A stretch of DNA of 64,000 bases from Bacillus sp. P14.5 (GTDB lineage Bacteria > Bacillota > Bacilli > Bacillales > Bacillaceae_B): NCBI RefSeq assembly GCF_003316765.1, contig NZ_NIJF01000096.1, positions 59,825-123,824 of the forward strand, given 5' to 3'. The notes under the pieces were generated by a model. The model did no database searches and had not been told where the DNA came from. It worked only from the letters and a program-made list of their open reading frames with translations. Below, in pieces: positions 55,698-64,000 of this stretch. A program made the translations under genes and the position numbers. Position 1 is the stretch's first letter, and every line of letters starts with the position of its first letter.

Positions 55698-56735
55698 TTA
55701 TTCCTGGGTTTGAAATTGTTTTAAGAAACGAACATCATCTGTATAGAAGTGACGGATATCATCAATTCCGTATTTCAGCATCGCAATCCGCTCAGGGCCC
55801 ATTCCAAAAGCGAAACCTGTGTACTTTTTAGAATCGAATCCGGACATCTCGAGTACGTTTGGATGCACCATTCCGCCTCCAAGAATCTCGATCCAGCCAG
55901 TGCCTTTACATACGCTGCAGCCCTTGCCTCCGCATATCTTACACGTGATATCCATTTCTACAGAAGGCTCTGTGAAAGGGAAAAAGCTTGGTCTGAGACG
56001 GATTTCCCTGTCTTCACCGAACATTTTTTTCGCAAACACCTGCAGAGTTCCTTTCAGGTCGCTCATACGGATGTTTTCACCGATGACAAGTCCTTCAATC
56101 TGCATAAATTGATGGGAGTGGGTCGCATCATCATTATCGCGGCGGTACACTTTTCCAGGACAGATGACTTTAACTGGGCCTTTTCCTTCATGCTTCTCCA
56201 TCGTTCTAGCCTGTACCGGTGAAGTGTGGGTCCTGAGTAATGTTTCCTCTGTGATATAGAAGGAATCCTGCATGTCTCTTGCCGGATGTCCCTTCGGAAG
56301 ATTCAATGCTTCGAAATTGTAAAAGTCTGTTTCCACTTCTGGTCCTTCCGCAATGCTGTAGCCCATTCCGATGAAAAGATCCTCGATTTCTTCCACGATT
56401 TTCGTCAGCGGATGTTTGCTTCCTTTTTTGACAGGTCTGCCAGGCAGGGTTACATCAATCGTTTCTGATGCAAGCTTCTTATTGACCGCCTCTTTTTCAA
56501 GCTTTTCATTTCTTTCTTCCAGTCGTTTTGTAACTGCGGCACGTACTTCGTTGGCGAGAGCCCCCATTTTTGGACGCTCTTCAGCAGAAAGCTTGCCCAT
56601 TCCTTTTAATACTTCGGTAATTGGTCCTTTTTTGCCGAGATAGGCAACACGGATATCGTTGAGCTCTTTAAGCCCTTCTGCCTCTTCGATTTTTTGAAGA
56701 GCTTCGTCTTGCAACTGCTTTAATTTTGCTTCCAT
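55698..56735 (-). CDS. pheS: Phenylalanyl-tRNA synthetase alpha subunit
   Basis: 345-residue catalytic subunit. An N-terminal coiled coil is followed by the class II core: [65 protein letters not shown], and motif 3 [14 protein letters not shown]. Start at the ATG at 56735 ([13 protein letters not shown]), with GGAGG upstream; in-frame codons before it run into the T-box leader. The operon pheS-pheT is controlled by that leader. Confidence 0.97.
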   Translation of the reverse strand: MEAKLKQLQDEALQKIEEAEGLKELNDIRVAYLGKKGPITEVLKGMGKLSAEERPKMGALANEVRAAVTKRLEERNEKLEKEAVNKKLASETIDVTLPGRPVKKGSKHPLTKIVEEIEDLFIGMGYSIAEGPEVETDFYNFEALNLPKGHPARDMQDSFYITEETLLRTHTSPVQARTMEKHEGKGPVKVICPGKVYRRDNDDATHSHQFMQIEGLVIGENIRMSDLKGTLQVFAKKMFGEDREIRLRPSFFPFTEPSVEMDITCKICGGKGCSVCKGTGWIEILGGGMVHPNVLEMSGFDSKKYTGFAFGMGPERIAMLKYGIDDIRHFYTDDVRFLKQFQTQE

Positions 56736-56780
56736 GCAAAATGGCCTCCTTAGATAATTTTGGTATTTAATTTTAACAAC

Positions 56781-57040
56781 AAAAAAACCTCCTCCCAATC
56801 AAGGGACGAGGTTATCGTCGCGGTACCACCCTTATTAAAACACAGCAAACCTGTGCTCTCTTCATTGGGATAACGGCTTTTCGCCGGGGCATCTTTCGGT
56901 TTCCTTAAGAAACGGTCCCGATGCCAACTCAAGAGGTGAACGTTCGCAGTGGTGTCCATAAGAGCACTTTCAGTCACGGCACTCTTTCCCTGGAATGGTT
57001 ACATCACGCTACTTTTCTCTGTCATTGTTTTTACATATGT
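56781..57040 (-). promoter_or_regulatory. T-box leader of pheST
   Basis: On the minus strand the T-box sequence AAGGGTGGTACCGCG (56819-56833) is followed by a terminator, AACCTCGTCCC/GGGAGGAGGTT with TTTTTTT (56781-56813). The upstream ~200 bases can form Stem I; a TTC triplet (56938-56940 on the minus strand) is the likely specifier, fitting tRNA-Phe (GAA). Uncharged tRNA-Phe is expected to promote readthrough. Confidence 0.93.
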
Positions 57041-57089
57041 GCATTCATTATAGAAAACATTCCGGCTGATTTCAAACCTTTTTCAAAAA

Positions 57090-57851
57090 TTACTGCGCCT
57101 TTTTTAAATGATACATGAGGATTCCGGCTGCAATGGCGACATTCAATGATTCACTCTTGCCGTAAATCGGCACATAAAGGTTCTGGTCAGTGGAACCCAG
57201 AATGGATGGAGATACGCCATTGCCTTCATTCCCCAATATAAGGGCGAAAGATTCTTCACTTGTTACTTTATGGTATTCCACACTATTCTCCAGGGCGGTC
57301 CCATAAACCGGAACTCCCTCTCTTTTCAACCTGTCTATCCAGTCAGGCAAGTCCCCTTTAATAATCGGAAGGTGAAAATGGCTTCCCTGTGCTGATCGAA
57401 GGACTTTCGGGTTATACACATCAGCTGTGCCTTCCCCAAGAATGATCATATCGATTCCCGCCGCGTCTGCAGTGCGGATGATCGTTCCAAGATTACCCGG
57501 GTCCTGTACTTCATCAAGCATCAATAAGGTTCTGCCCTTCAACTCGCCTTCCTGTGTTTCTGGCTGATAGCAAACCGCAAAAACTCCCTGACTGGTTTCA
57601 GTAGCCGAGACTGCTTTGGCAGCATCTTCAGACAGCTGAGTGACCGAAACAGAGTCAAGATTCCAAGCGGAGGGAAGATCAATTCCTTCTTTCACCAGCA
57701 CCTCTTGAACAACATCATTGTATTTAAGGGCTTCCTCAACCAGGTGGAAACCTTCAACCATATATGTACCAGAGCGGTCCCGCTCTTTCTTTGTATGCAG
57801 TTTCTTCCATTGCTTCACTTGCGGATTTTTCGCAGATTGAACATATTTCAC
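57090..57851 (-). CDS. ysgA: TrmH-family (SpoU) RNA 2'-O-methyltransferase YsgA
   Basis: 253-residue SPOUT methyltransferase. An N-terminal RNA-binding domain (SAKNPQVKQWKKLHTKKERDRSG, MVEGFHLVEEAL) precedes the knot domain with LDEVQDPGNLGTIIRTADAAG, LILGNEGNGV and IPIYGKSESLNVAIAAGI-like motifs that bind AdoMet. The RNA target is not assigned. The start is a GTG at 57851 with AAGGAG upstream. It is divergent from sspI. Confidence 0.94.
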   Translation of the reverse strand: MKYVQSAKNPQVKQWKKLHTKKERDRSGTYMVEGFHLVEEALKYNDVVQEVLVKEGIDLPSAWNLDSVSVTQLSEDAAKAVSATETSQGVFAVCYQPETQEGELKGRTLLMLDEVQDPGNLGTIIRTADAAGIDMIILGEGTADVYNPKVLRSAQGSHFHLPIIKGDLPDWIDRLKREGVPVYGTALENSVEYHKVTSEESFALILGNEGNGVSPSILGSTDQNLYVPIYGKSESLNVAIAAGILMYHLKKAQ

Positions 57852-58007
57852 AGTATGTGTCTCCTTGTGAACAGTTTGGCGGCCTCTCTACTTTACCTTT
57901 ATGCCGCTTTCGAACTTACATTATACCTCACATTTCGTACATAATAAACGGGGAGTGGGAGAAGATAATCAAGAAAGTCTAATTTCAGGGTAAAGGAGCG
58001 TTTTTAA

Positions 58008-58217
58008 ATGGGATTGAACTTACGAAATGCGATCATCCATAATGTGTCAGGAAATGATCAGGATCAGTTAAAGGAAACGATTGTTGATGCTATCCAAGGC
58101 GGAGAGGAAAAAACTCTTCCTGGACTTGGCGTTCTTATGGAAGTATTCTGGAATACAGCAGATCCGGAAGAACAGAAAATGCTTCTTGAAACAATTGAAG
58201 AAGGCTTGAAAGGTTGA
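58008..58217 (+). CDS. sspI: Small acid-soluble spore protein SspI
   Basis: 69 residues, [16 protein letters not shown] ... EEGLKG, near-identical in layout to SspI of Bacillus, a minor forespore protein. AAGGAG lies upstream of the ATG. In B. subtilis this gene is transcribed by SigG in the forespore and lies beside ysgA in the same divergent arrangement. Confidence 0.95.
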   Translation: MGLNLRNAIIHNVSGNDQDQLKETIVDAIQGGEEKTLPGLGVLMEVFWNTADPEEQKMLLETIEEGLKG

Positions 58218-58219
58218 TT

Positions 58220-58249
58220 AAGGCGGATGCATTGTGCATCCGTTTTTAG
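58220..58249 (+). terminator. Terminator of sspI
   Basis: Stem GGCGGATGCA/TGCATCCG with a TTG loop followed by TTTTTAG, immediately after the sspI stop. Confidence 0.9.
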
Positions 58250-58299
58250 TTTGTCCTGGAGGGGATGCTGCCGGGAAGCGCTATCGATTGAGCGGATAG

Positions 58300-58560
58300 G
58301 AGTGGTGTGGTAGAGAATTCACTTGTACGATGTTGCGGGCCATTGAGATTCGCTTTTTGATCGGATAACGGACCGGAAGCGGGCTTTGCGGGCCATTGAG
58401 TTTGGCTTTTTGATCGGATAACGGCCCGGAAGCGGGCTTTGCGGGCCATTGAGATTCGCTTTTTTGATAGTTAACGGCCCGGAAAGGGGATTTGCTGTCC
58501 GTTGAGATTCGCTTTTTTGACGGTTAACGGTCCGGAATAGGAATTCGCGCGCCGAAACCG
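58300..58560. repeat. Minisatellite M7: 4-5 copies of a 53 bp unit
   Basis: GGGCCATTGAG begins at 58337, 58390 and 58443, 53 apart, with a diverged copy (CTGTCCGTTGAG) near 58496. Each unit has the dyad GGGCCATT ... AACGGCCC with one mismatch. The reverse strand word GGCCGTTATCC resembles array M5 at 37148. It lies between convergent sspI and ysdC. Confidence 0.9.
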
Positions 58561-58599
58561 AGAAGCTATATCCCCAACGAAATTTCACACCTCTCATTA

Positions 58600-59001
58600 A
58601 TTATACATCCCCGTATTAATGACGATTTGCCCCACAGCAATTATGCTAATTAATACAATAAACACCCAAAAATTTAAAAGGCCAATAAAACACTAAAGAC
58701 TATCGAAACTATTCCAATCAGAAAAGACCATTTAATTTTCCATATCTATCTTCATCCTTGATCTTTCCTTCAACATATCCAGCGATAAACTTATAAAATC
58801 TTTTCTTACATACTAACGGCATTAATTGCTGTTACTCCAAAAGAAATGAGTTGATATCCTCGTGCAGAGAGAATTTCTTAAAACCCTGAGAGGGATCTGC
58901 CCAGAGAAGATTAAATGCGAAAACAGTCTTCTTATTAGGCTTTTTTCTTATTAATTGCTGTTCCAGAATGCAATCTAACCTTTTTCACTCTTTACGCAGG
59001 A
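58600..59001. other. Intergenic region between sspI and ysdC
   Basis: AT-rich with no supported gene. Near 58840-58960 there are fragments of the AT-rich partner element (TGCGAAAACAGTCTTC, AGGCTTTTTTCTTATTAATTGCTGTT). Confidence 0.45.
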
Positions 59002-59118
59002 GGATTGAAGCGGAAGGCGGATCTCCTGCGGGACTAGCGGGAGAGGTGAGACCCCGCAGGCAAAGCCGAGGAGGCTCACCGCCCGCCCCGCGGAGTCGTC
59101 CGCCTGAAGCGGAAATCC
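59002..59118. repeat. GC-rich palindromic repeat (family P), reversed copy
   Basis: Plain copy in the opposite orientation: GGATTGAAGCGGAAGG at the left and GAAGCGGAAATCC at the right, with GACTAGCGGGAGAGGTGAG and CCGCCCGCCCCGCGGAGTCG inside. Confidence 0.92.
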
Positions 59119-59274
59119 ATTTCTTTTAAAGCACCACCTTCTTTGCGAAAACAGCCTAATATAAAGAATCTTACGAAGTTATATAAAATAGCAAAAAAGT
59201 TTACCAAAAGACTCTAATATTAATCACTATTCCATTACACCGCACCTGCCTCAGTAAATCGATTAGAATCACAA

Positions 59275-59307
59275 CAAAAAAGAGACCCTAAAAAAGGTCT
59301 CTTTTTC
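59275..59307 (-). terminator. Terminator of ysdC
   Basis: Minus-strand stem AAAGAGACC/GGGTCTCTTT (one wobble) with a seven-base loop, then a T run. Confidence 0.9.
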
Positions 59308-59314
59308 ATACAAA

Positions 59315-60400
59315 TCAATCAAATGTAATTTTTGCAACAGTGTCTTTATCAAGACGCTTGATGACTTCAGTGATCAATTTCACTGCATTTTCGTAGTCAT
59401 CACGATGCAGCATTGCTGCATGAGAGTGGATGTAGCGAGTCGCAATCGTGATGGAAAGGGCAGGAACACCATTTGCTGTCAAGTGGATGGCACCTGAATC
59501 CGTTCCGCCTCCGGCAATTGCATCGAACTGGTAAGGTATATTGTTTTCATCAGCAATATCCGTAACGAAGTCGCGAAGTCCTTTATGAGAGACCATGGAG
59601 GCATCATAAAGAATGATCTGCGGGCCCTCACCCATTTTGCTTTGTGCTTCTTTTTCAGACACGCCAGGAGTATCGCCGGCAATGCCTACATCAACACCAA
59701 ATGCGATATCAGGCTTGATTTTGGAAGCAGAAGTCCTCGCGCCGCGAAGGCCGACTTCTTCTTGTACCGTTCCTACACCGTACACAACGTTTGGATGGTT
59801 TTCACCTTTTAATCCTTTTAGGACATCGATGGCAATCGCGCAGCCAATACGGTTATCCCAGGCTTTAGCCAATAGCATCTTTTCATTGTTCATTACTGTG
59901 AATTCGAAATAAGGAACGACCATGTCCCCTGGCTTAACGCCCCATTCTTGTGCTTCGTCACGGCTTGAAGCGCCGATATCGATGAACATGTCCTTGATAT
60001 CAACCGGCTTTTTGCGTGCTTCCGGAGGCAGGATGTGAGGCGGTTTTGAACCAATCACCCCTGTGATATCTCCTTTGTTCGTAACGATTGTCACGCGCTG
60101 GGCAAGCATAACCTGTGACCACCAGCCGCCGACTGTTTGGAATCGTAGGAAGCCTTTTTCATCAATTTGAGTAATCATGAACCCAACTTCATCAAGATGT
60201 CCTGCTACCATGATTTTCGGACCGTTCTCATCGCCGACTTTCTTAGCAATCAAGCTTCCAAGATTATCAGTTGTGATTTCATCCGCGAAAGGCTCTATGT
60301 ATTTCTTCATTACGTCTCTTGCTTCTCTCTCATTTCCTGGCACACCTTTAGCATCTGTAAGATCTTTCAGCATGCTTAGTGTTTCGTCTAATTTCGCCAT
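59315..60400 (-). CDS. ysdC: M42-family metallo-aminopeptidase YsdC
   Basis: 361-residue cytoplasmic peptidase related to glutamyl aminopeptidase/endoglucanase-like proteins, normally forming a 12-subunit tetrahedron. Ligands and catalytic residues of the two metals are in [43 protein letters not shown] and [10 protein letters not shown]. The protein is nearly collinear with B. subtilis YsdC. The ATG at 60400 has GGGGGG upstream. Confidence 0.96.
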   Translation of the reverse strand: MAKLDETLSMLKDLTDAKGVPGNEREARDVMKKYIEPFADEITTDNLGSLIAKKVGDENGPKIMVAGHLDEVGFMITQIDEKGFLRFQTVGGWWSQVMLAQRVTIVTNKGDITGVIGSKPPHILPPEARKKPVDIKDMFIDIGASSRDEAQEWGVKPGDMVVPYFEFTVMNNEKMLLAKAWDNRIGCAIAIDVLKGLKGENHPNVVYGVGTVQEEVGLRGARTSASKIKPDIAFGVDVGIAGDTPGVSEKEAQSKMGEGPQIILYDASMVSHKGLRDFVTDIADENNIPYQFDAIAGGGTDSGAIHLTANGVPALSITIATRYIHSHAAMLHRDDYENAVKLITEVIKRLDKDTVAKITFD

Positions 60401-60516
60401 TATTTCGCCCCCCTAATGATTTTATGTACCACTGATAATCATACCAAATTATCAGAATTTATTCAAAAGTTTTGCATGTGGATTGGCTCACCTCTCTAGG
60501 GTTCCAATTATATTCG

Positions 60517-61001
60517 TTAATATCCTTGTTCCTGCCGCTGGTAATTCACTTCATTTTTCTTTTTGTACGCCTGTACTACTTCTTCATGGGTAAAGCCTAG
60601 TAGTTCACCTAAATAAAAGTACCTATGCACAAGATGGTCATACTCGGACACTGATCTATCGGACGTGAAATCGTTTATGGATTGATAGACACTCAGGAAC
60701 TGCTCTGTGATATTCTCACTATAGCTGATATCCCTTAATTGAAAATCCTTGATGCCCAATTCAATTCCCAAGGATAAAATAAAATGAATTCCGTCAACAA
60801 ACTCCTCTAGAATAATGTTTTTTCTGAAGCGGGCTTTTTACTCCAAAATTTAAAACAGCGCGTTTCATTGGCAAGTTCACCGACTTCAACCAGCAGTGCC
60901 ATGGTCTTTTCCTGAAAAAGGTCCGCTTCTTCTAATCCATGTTCTTTTTCAATATAAGTATCCAGTGCTTTCTGCATTTGAAATAACTCATTAATATTCA
61001 T
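60517..61001 (-). pseudogene. dut: All-alpha dUTP diphosphatase (dUTPase_2/MazG-like), frameshifted
   Basis: The enzyme hydrolyses dUTP to dUMP. The first frame (start ATG 61001, MNINELFQMQKALDTYIEKEHG) includes the metal-binding VEVGELANETRCFKFWSKK and then ends prematurely after ASEKTLF. One more A in the A6 run at 60818-60823 would give EKNIILEEFVDGIHFILSLGIELG, the second metal motif (E...D), and joins the second frame to its natural end at 60517, making ~161 residues. The symbol dut refers to function. It lies between ysdC and ysdB, a place without this gene in B. subtilis. Confidence 0.88.
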
Positions 61002-61110
61002 TTTTATCTTCTTCCTTTCTTTAAGTACCCGCATAAAATCCTTGTTTTGCAACGAACACTATACCATACTGTGCAGTTTCTTTAAAAAAATAAATTTTTT
61101 CAAGAAAATA

Positions 61111-61136
61111 TGAAACTTTTTTCCGGCTCAATCGTA
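61111..61136 (+). promoter_or_regulatory. SigW promoter of ysdB
   Basis: TGAAAC, 16 bases, CGTA: an exact match to the SigW consensus, 48 bases before the ysdB start. Confidence 0.9.
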
Positions 61137-61183
61137 GAGAGAAGTGGATGCACTATGCAATGTGATTGTCTGGAGGGTAAACG

Positions 61184-61585
61184 ATGCTGATACTCATTAG
61201 GATTTTGGTCTTTCTACTTATCATTTACTTATTATACCGCGCTTTTAAATACATTGTTAATCCAAAGCGCAAGCTGGAATTAGCTTCGGAACAAAAAAAG
61301 TTCTACTTTCTCGACGATCAGGAAAATGTCAGGAAAAACTTTCTTGTCACATATAAAGGGGTTCTATTTCAAGGAGAGAAGTATCTCGGCACAACAGAAC
61401 GCGCCTTTGATGTCGTTTCCATTTTTGTATGGGTTGAGAATCCCAGCTTATTAAAAGGCATCAGCTATGAGGATCTGAAATATGTAGAGACGGAAATACT
61501 GGAGAGGTACCCCAATGCCTCGATTGACTGGAAAAGTCCTTTAAAAGAGTTCATTAACAAAAAACAGGAGCCGGAAATGAAATAA
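61184..61585 (+). CDS. ysdB: SigW-pathway protein YsdB
   Basis: 133-residue protein with one N-terminal membrane helix (LILIRILVFLLIIYLLYRAF) and a soluble cytoplasmic domain (KRKLELASEQKKFYFLDDQENVRKNFLV, VSIFVWVENPSLLKGISYEDL). B. subtilis YsdB has the same size and belongs to the SigW regulon; a matching promoter lies upstream here. GGAGGG is five bases before the ATG. The molecular role is not known. Confidence 0.93.
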   Translation: MLILIRILVFLLIIYLLYRAFKYIVNPKRKLELASEQKKFYFLDDQENVRKNFLVTYKGVLFQGEKYLGTTERAFDVVSIFVWVENPSLLKGISYEDLKYVETEILERYPNASIDWKSPLKEFINKKQEPEMK

Positions 61586-61609
61586 TCATTTCCCGGTTCC
61601 TGTTTTTTT
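61565..61609 (+). terminator. Terminator overlapping the end of ysdB
   Basis: CAGGAGCCGGAAATG pairs with CATTTCCCGGTTCCTG (one bulge/mismatch) and is followed by seven Ts. The left arm is the last codons of ysdB. Confidence 0.9.
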
Positions 61610-61634
61610 CAGGTGATTTTCCAAAGCCATGTTA

Positions 61635-62207
61635 TTATGATGGCTGATGGAAAAATTCACGCCACTTAATCACTTTCACTTTTTCCCTCAAAGTATAAAA
61701 CAGCAGACACAATCCTAATAGAATCATGGCGATAATCCCCGGGGTAAACTCCGAGATAAATTCACCAAACACTGTGTAAAAGAATGCCAGGGGCAGGTTG
61801 GCCAGAAAAGAACTTCGTATATAATCTCCCAACGCCGGCCTTCTTTCCATCAAACAAACATTCAAAAGCTGATAATGGACAAACGGAACGAGCCTCAATA
61901 CTGCAATCTGCCCCACTGTCAGAACCGCTCCCTGCCCAAACCATTTTTGCTTCAGTTTCAACAGCCTTTGATTCAGTCCAGGAAACATTTTTAATATAAA
62001 ATAAGAGCCAACCGACAGCAATGTTAATCCTGCCAGGGAATACAAAGTGCCAAAAACACTGCCAAACAGAATTCCTCCGACAATACAGACGAGCACCACC
62101 GGTATAAAAATAAATTGCCTGACGATATGAAATAGAATGAATGCGAGGGGAGCCAGCCATCCGCTTGCTTCAATAAAAGTAAACACAAAGGCATACCTAT
62201 CGTCCAT
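61635..62207 (-). CDS. TVP38/TMEM64 (DedA-like, VTT domain) membrane protein
   Basis: 190-residue protein with five or six hydrophobic segments. The VTT domain pattern is visible: FIPVVLVCIVGGILFGSVFGTLYSLAGLTLLSVGSYFILKMF, then VGQIAVLRLVPFVHYQLLNV. Members of the superfamily are lipid scramblase- or flippase-like; no specific role can be assigned. The ATG at 62207 has GGGTGGGGG upstream. It is 70 bases downstream of ysdA, on the same strand. Confidence 0.85.
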   Translation of the reverse strand: MDDRYAFVFTFIEASGWLAPLAFILFHIVRQFIFIPVVLVCIVGGILFGSVFGTLYSLAGLTLLSVGSYFILKMFPGLNQRLLKLKQKWFGQGAVLTVGQIAVLRLVPFVHYQLLNVCLMERRPALGDYIRSSFLANLPLAFFYTVFGEFISEFTPGIIAMILLGLCLLFYTLREKVKVIKWREFFHQPS

Positions 62208-62277
62208 GCCCCCACCCCTTTTCTACAGGTTACTACAGCATATACAATGGTACGGGCTGTTAGAACAAGGCAAATTT

Positions 62278-62565
62278 CTATCCTTGGTAAAAAACAATTG
62301 CCAAGGCGGAATAGCTGATCAGCTGCCCAACCGACAATGCCGGCAGACCATATTTAAAAACATTATGTTTTGTCTTATGCCGGTATATTTTCATCCCGGC
62401 GAAACAGCCAATTGCTCCTCCAAGGAAGGCCGCCCTCCAGATCGAACTTTCTTTTATTCTGTATTTTTGCTTCTTCGCTCTAGTTTTATCATTAGCCATT
62501 ATCATGTAACCCATCAGGTTCATAATAATAAAATACGTGATTAATAGTATTAGTGCTGTGTTCAT
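62278..62565 (-). CDS. ysdA: DUF1294 membrane protein YsdA
   Basis: 95-residue protein with three membrane helices and the DUF1294 signature YMIMANDKTRAKKQKYRIKES, WRAAFLGGAIGCFAGMKIYRHKTKHNVFKYGLP. In B. subtilis ysdA lies next to ysdB and rplT. The ATG at 62565 is preferred, with AGAGG upstream; a GTG two codons earlier is possible. Function unknown. Confidence 0.9.
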   Translation of the reverse strand: MNTALILLITYFIIMNLMGYMIMANDKTRAKKQKYRIKESSIWRAAFLGGAIGCFAGMKIYRHKTKHNVFKYGLPALSVGQLISYSALAIVFYQG

Positions 62566-62744
62566 TAGCACATGCCTCTTTTCATGTTTGTCGTGACTTT
62601 AATATATCCCTTCTGAAAACACATTACTTTAATTATAAAGGAAGAATAGGATGCCGCAACAATAGATGAATGATTACCTGTTATTCTGGTTTTCAAGCGA
62701 ATTAATTACGCTCAATCAGCAACACTACACTTGAGGTGTTTTCC

Positions 62745-63422
62745 ATGATTCGATTTATTATTCCATTAATGACTATCCTTTTCTTAGTCCCCCCTATTAT
62801 GGCAGGTGCAGCCATGCCAGGGTATTCTGTTGTAGCCCAATCTGAAGAAGATGATATAACTTTATACGGCAAAGAAATGAATGGTTTATATTTTGACTTT
62901 AAAGTTGATTTCAAAGGGGACGTCTTTTCAAGACCTTTCTGGATCAACGTTACTAATCCTGCTTATCCTCCACAATTATATTATCAGGATATTATTAAAG
63001 ATAAGAGGAATGAATTAATCATCATTTTAACAAGAGGTTATGGTACCGGTGTTCTAGACCAGGAAGTTTATGTTTTTCATCCCGGTAATAAGCGGTTCAA
63101 GGAGGTTTTGGTTGACTCGCCGCTGGCCATTGTCAACAAAAATATAAGAACCAGTCTTACCCCTTCCAAAGCAGAAATCAGTATCGGAAATAAACATTTT
63201 TCATTCAATGTAAAAGAATTAAAGCTGCTTCCTGAGACCTTATTTGAAGAGATAAGCCTTGGCAGCATTATTAATTATGAGGTGAAGGATGATAAATTGA
63301 CTGCGACGTTGCATCCTCAGTTATCGCCTGGTGCTTTTGTTGGAAATATAATAATTACTTATGAATTTCAAGACAATATGTACCAAGCGGAAAAAATTGA
63401 ATTTAAGTTAGAGAATGAATGA
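62745..63422 (+). CDS. Predicted secreted protein, not recognised
   Basis: 225 residues. It begins with a signal peptide (MIRFIIPLMTILFLVPPIMAGAA, cleavage probably after an Ala near residue 22-24). The rest is soluble and rich in beta-type sequence: DKRNELIIILTRGYGTGVLDQEVYVFHPGNKRF resembles a lytic or VCBS-free beta sheet domain seen in Bacillus exported proteins but I cannot name a family. The ATG at 62745 has TTGAGGTG nine bases upstream. It has no partner genes nearby. Confidence 0.75.
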   Translation: MIRFIIPLMTILFLVPPIMAGAAMPGYSVVAQSEEDDITLYGKEMNGLYFDFKVDFKGDVFSRPFWINVTNPAYPPQLYYQDIIKDKRNELIIILTRGYGTGVLDQEVYVFHPGNKRFKEVLVDSPLAIVNKNIRTSLTPSKAEISIGNKHFSFNVKELKLLPETLFEEISLGSIINYEVKDDKLTATLHPQLSPGAFVGNIIITYEFQDNMYQAEKIEFKLENE

Positions 63423-63529
63423 GATGAGTAACGTTGGTCGAATAGGTTAACTCTTTTTCTGACGAAGTCAAATAACCTTTCTGTGGTGGAAAGGTATATT
63501 CTCAACTAGTCGATGACTTCAAGCTCATT

Positions 63530-63725
63530 AATAAAGGGAAAAATTCCCCTTATTTTAATGGTAGCACTGAAAAACAGCATTAATAGGGGGAGAAATTCCC
63601 CTTATTTTACTCAAAACACTAGAAAACAGGTGATTTTTTATGAATAAGGGGAAATACTCCCCTTATATACCAACAAATCAGACTCAAAGCTGCAATTAAC
63701 GGTAAAAACTCCCCTTATTTTCTCT
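63530..63725. repeat. Minisatellite M8: four copies of a ~52 bp unit
   Basis: TCCCCTTAT begins at 63545, 63597, 63658 and 63710 (spacings 52, 61, 52). Each copy carries a local palindrome such as AAGGGGAAATACTCCCCTT. AT-rich between copies. It lies downstream of the secreted-protein gene. Confidence 0.8.
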
Positions 63726-63819
63726 GCTAGTTACTCATTTAGGGAAATGACATTTATCTCATTCTAATTCGTTTTTTTACTGAAAGATTGTTACTTTCTA
63801 ATGTCCTTTCCCCTTCTTT

Positions 63820-63915
63820 CTTTAGGGAGAAAGCGCTTCGGGCAGACACATGGTCTCTTGCGGGAGCGCTATCCAGCTTCAGCTGCCGGAGGTCCGCGGC
63901 CACTGAAATGGACTT
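63820..63915. repeat. Short GC-rich hairpin near the window end
   Basis: AGCGCTTCGGGCAGAC ... GTCTCTTGCGGGAGCGCT can fold with AGCGCT ends, followed by TCCAGCTTCAGCTGCCGGAGG. It may be a diverged member of the hairpin repeats above. The last 85 bases of the window hold nothing that I can support. Confidence 0.5.
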
Positions 63916-64000
63916 AGCGAAAAAACAGATCTCGGCTTATCCCTTTACCTTGGACGGCAATTAACAAATTCTTCATTAAAAGATAAAAGTACAAAAAAGC

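Noticed and set aside
56750..56977. Minus-strand frame of 75 codons upstream of pheS
   Set aside because: It lies inside the T-box leader.
62736..62744. GTG start three codons before the chosen start of the secreted protein
   Set aside because: It overlaps the ribosome site; the ATG at 62745 has proper spacing.

Overview
This window is chromosomal DNA of an endospore-forming member of the Bacillaceae (Bacillus sensu lato). The evidence is the gene order, which follows the Bacillus subtilis block hemC-hemX-hemA ... lonA-lonB-clpX-tig-ysoA ... gerM-racE-ysmB-gerE-ysmA-sdhBAC-yslB-lysC-uvrC-trxA ... etfA-etfB-fadB-fadR-lcfA-yshE-mutS2-polX-yshB-zapA-rnhC-pheT-pheS-ysgA-sspI-ysdC-ysdB-ysdA, together with sporulation genes (lonB, gerM, gerE, sspI), Gram-positive ribosome binding sites, and T-box, L-box and SigW signals. 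The species cannot be named from the sequence alone. Most genes are on the minus strand.

Layout. 1-2.6 kb: haem synthesis (hemC partial, hemX, hemA). 2.6-6.2 kb: a divergent small membrane protein and a polar amino-acid ABC transporter. 6.2-7.4 kb: a minisatellite. 7.4-17.5 kb: protein quality control (ysxC, lonA, lonB, clpX, tig, ysoA). 17.9-24 kb: tRNA-Arg, ysnB, rdgB, gerM, racE, ysmB, gerE, ysmA. 24-27.3 kb: succinate dehydrogenase. 27.8-33.2 kb: yslB, lysC with a lysine riboswitch, uvrC (frameshifted), trxA. 33.5-36.9 kb: cydDC behind a Rex site. 37.4-42.8 kb: the fatty-acid degradation cluster lcfA-fadR-fadB-etfB-etfA with a FadR operator. 42.9-50 kb: yshE, mutS2, polX, yshB, zapA. 50-61 kb: rnhC (two frameshifts), an ACR3/BASS-type transporter, pheST with a T-box, ysgA, sspI, ysdC, dut (frameshifted). 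61-64 kb: ysdB, a TVP38-type protein, ysdA, a secreted protein and repeats.

The intergenic DNA is the unusual part. (1) Eight intergenic tandem arrays have different unit sequences, but the period is always about 51-53 bp (close to five turns of B-DNA), and each unit carries an internal dyad. (2) A long-hairpin element of about 128 bp occurs three times, nested inside a GC-rich palindromic repeat, with compensatory base changes in three stems; one copy carries a 3' segment that is inverted relative to the others. (3) A second hairpin family (three tandem copies upstream of hemA and one at 43.74 kb) keeps its internal-loop bases while its stems change in a paired way. (4) A bidirectional terminator between yslB and lysC appears to have been split by insertion of the GC palindrome.

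Three genes (uvrC, rnhC and dut, with four sites in total) are each broken by one missing A in an A6 or A7 run. A systematic homopolymer undercall is the simplest explanation, although two of the sites are textbook -1 slippery heptamers in the correct frame.
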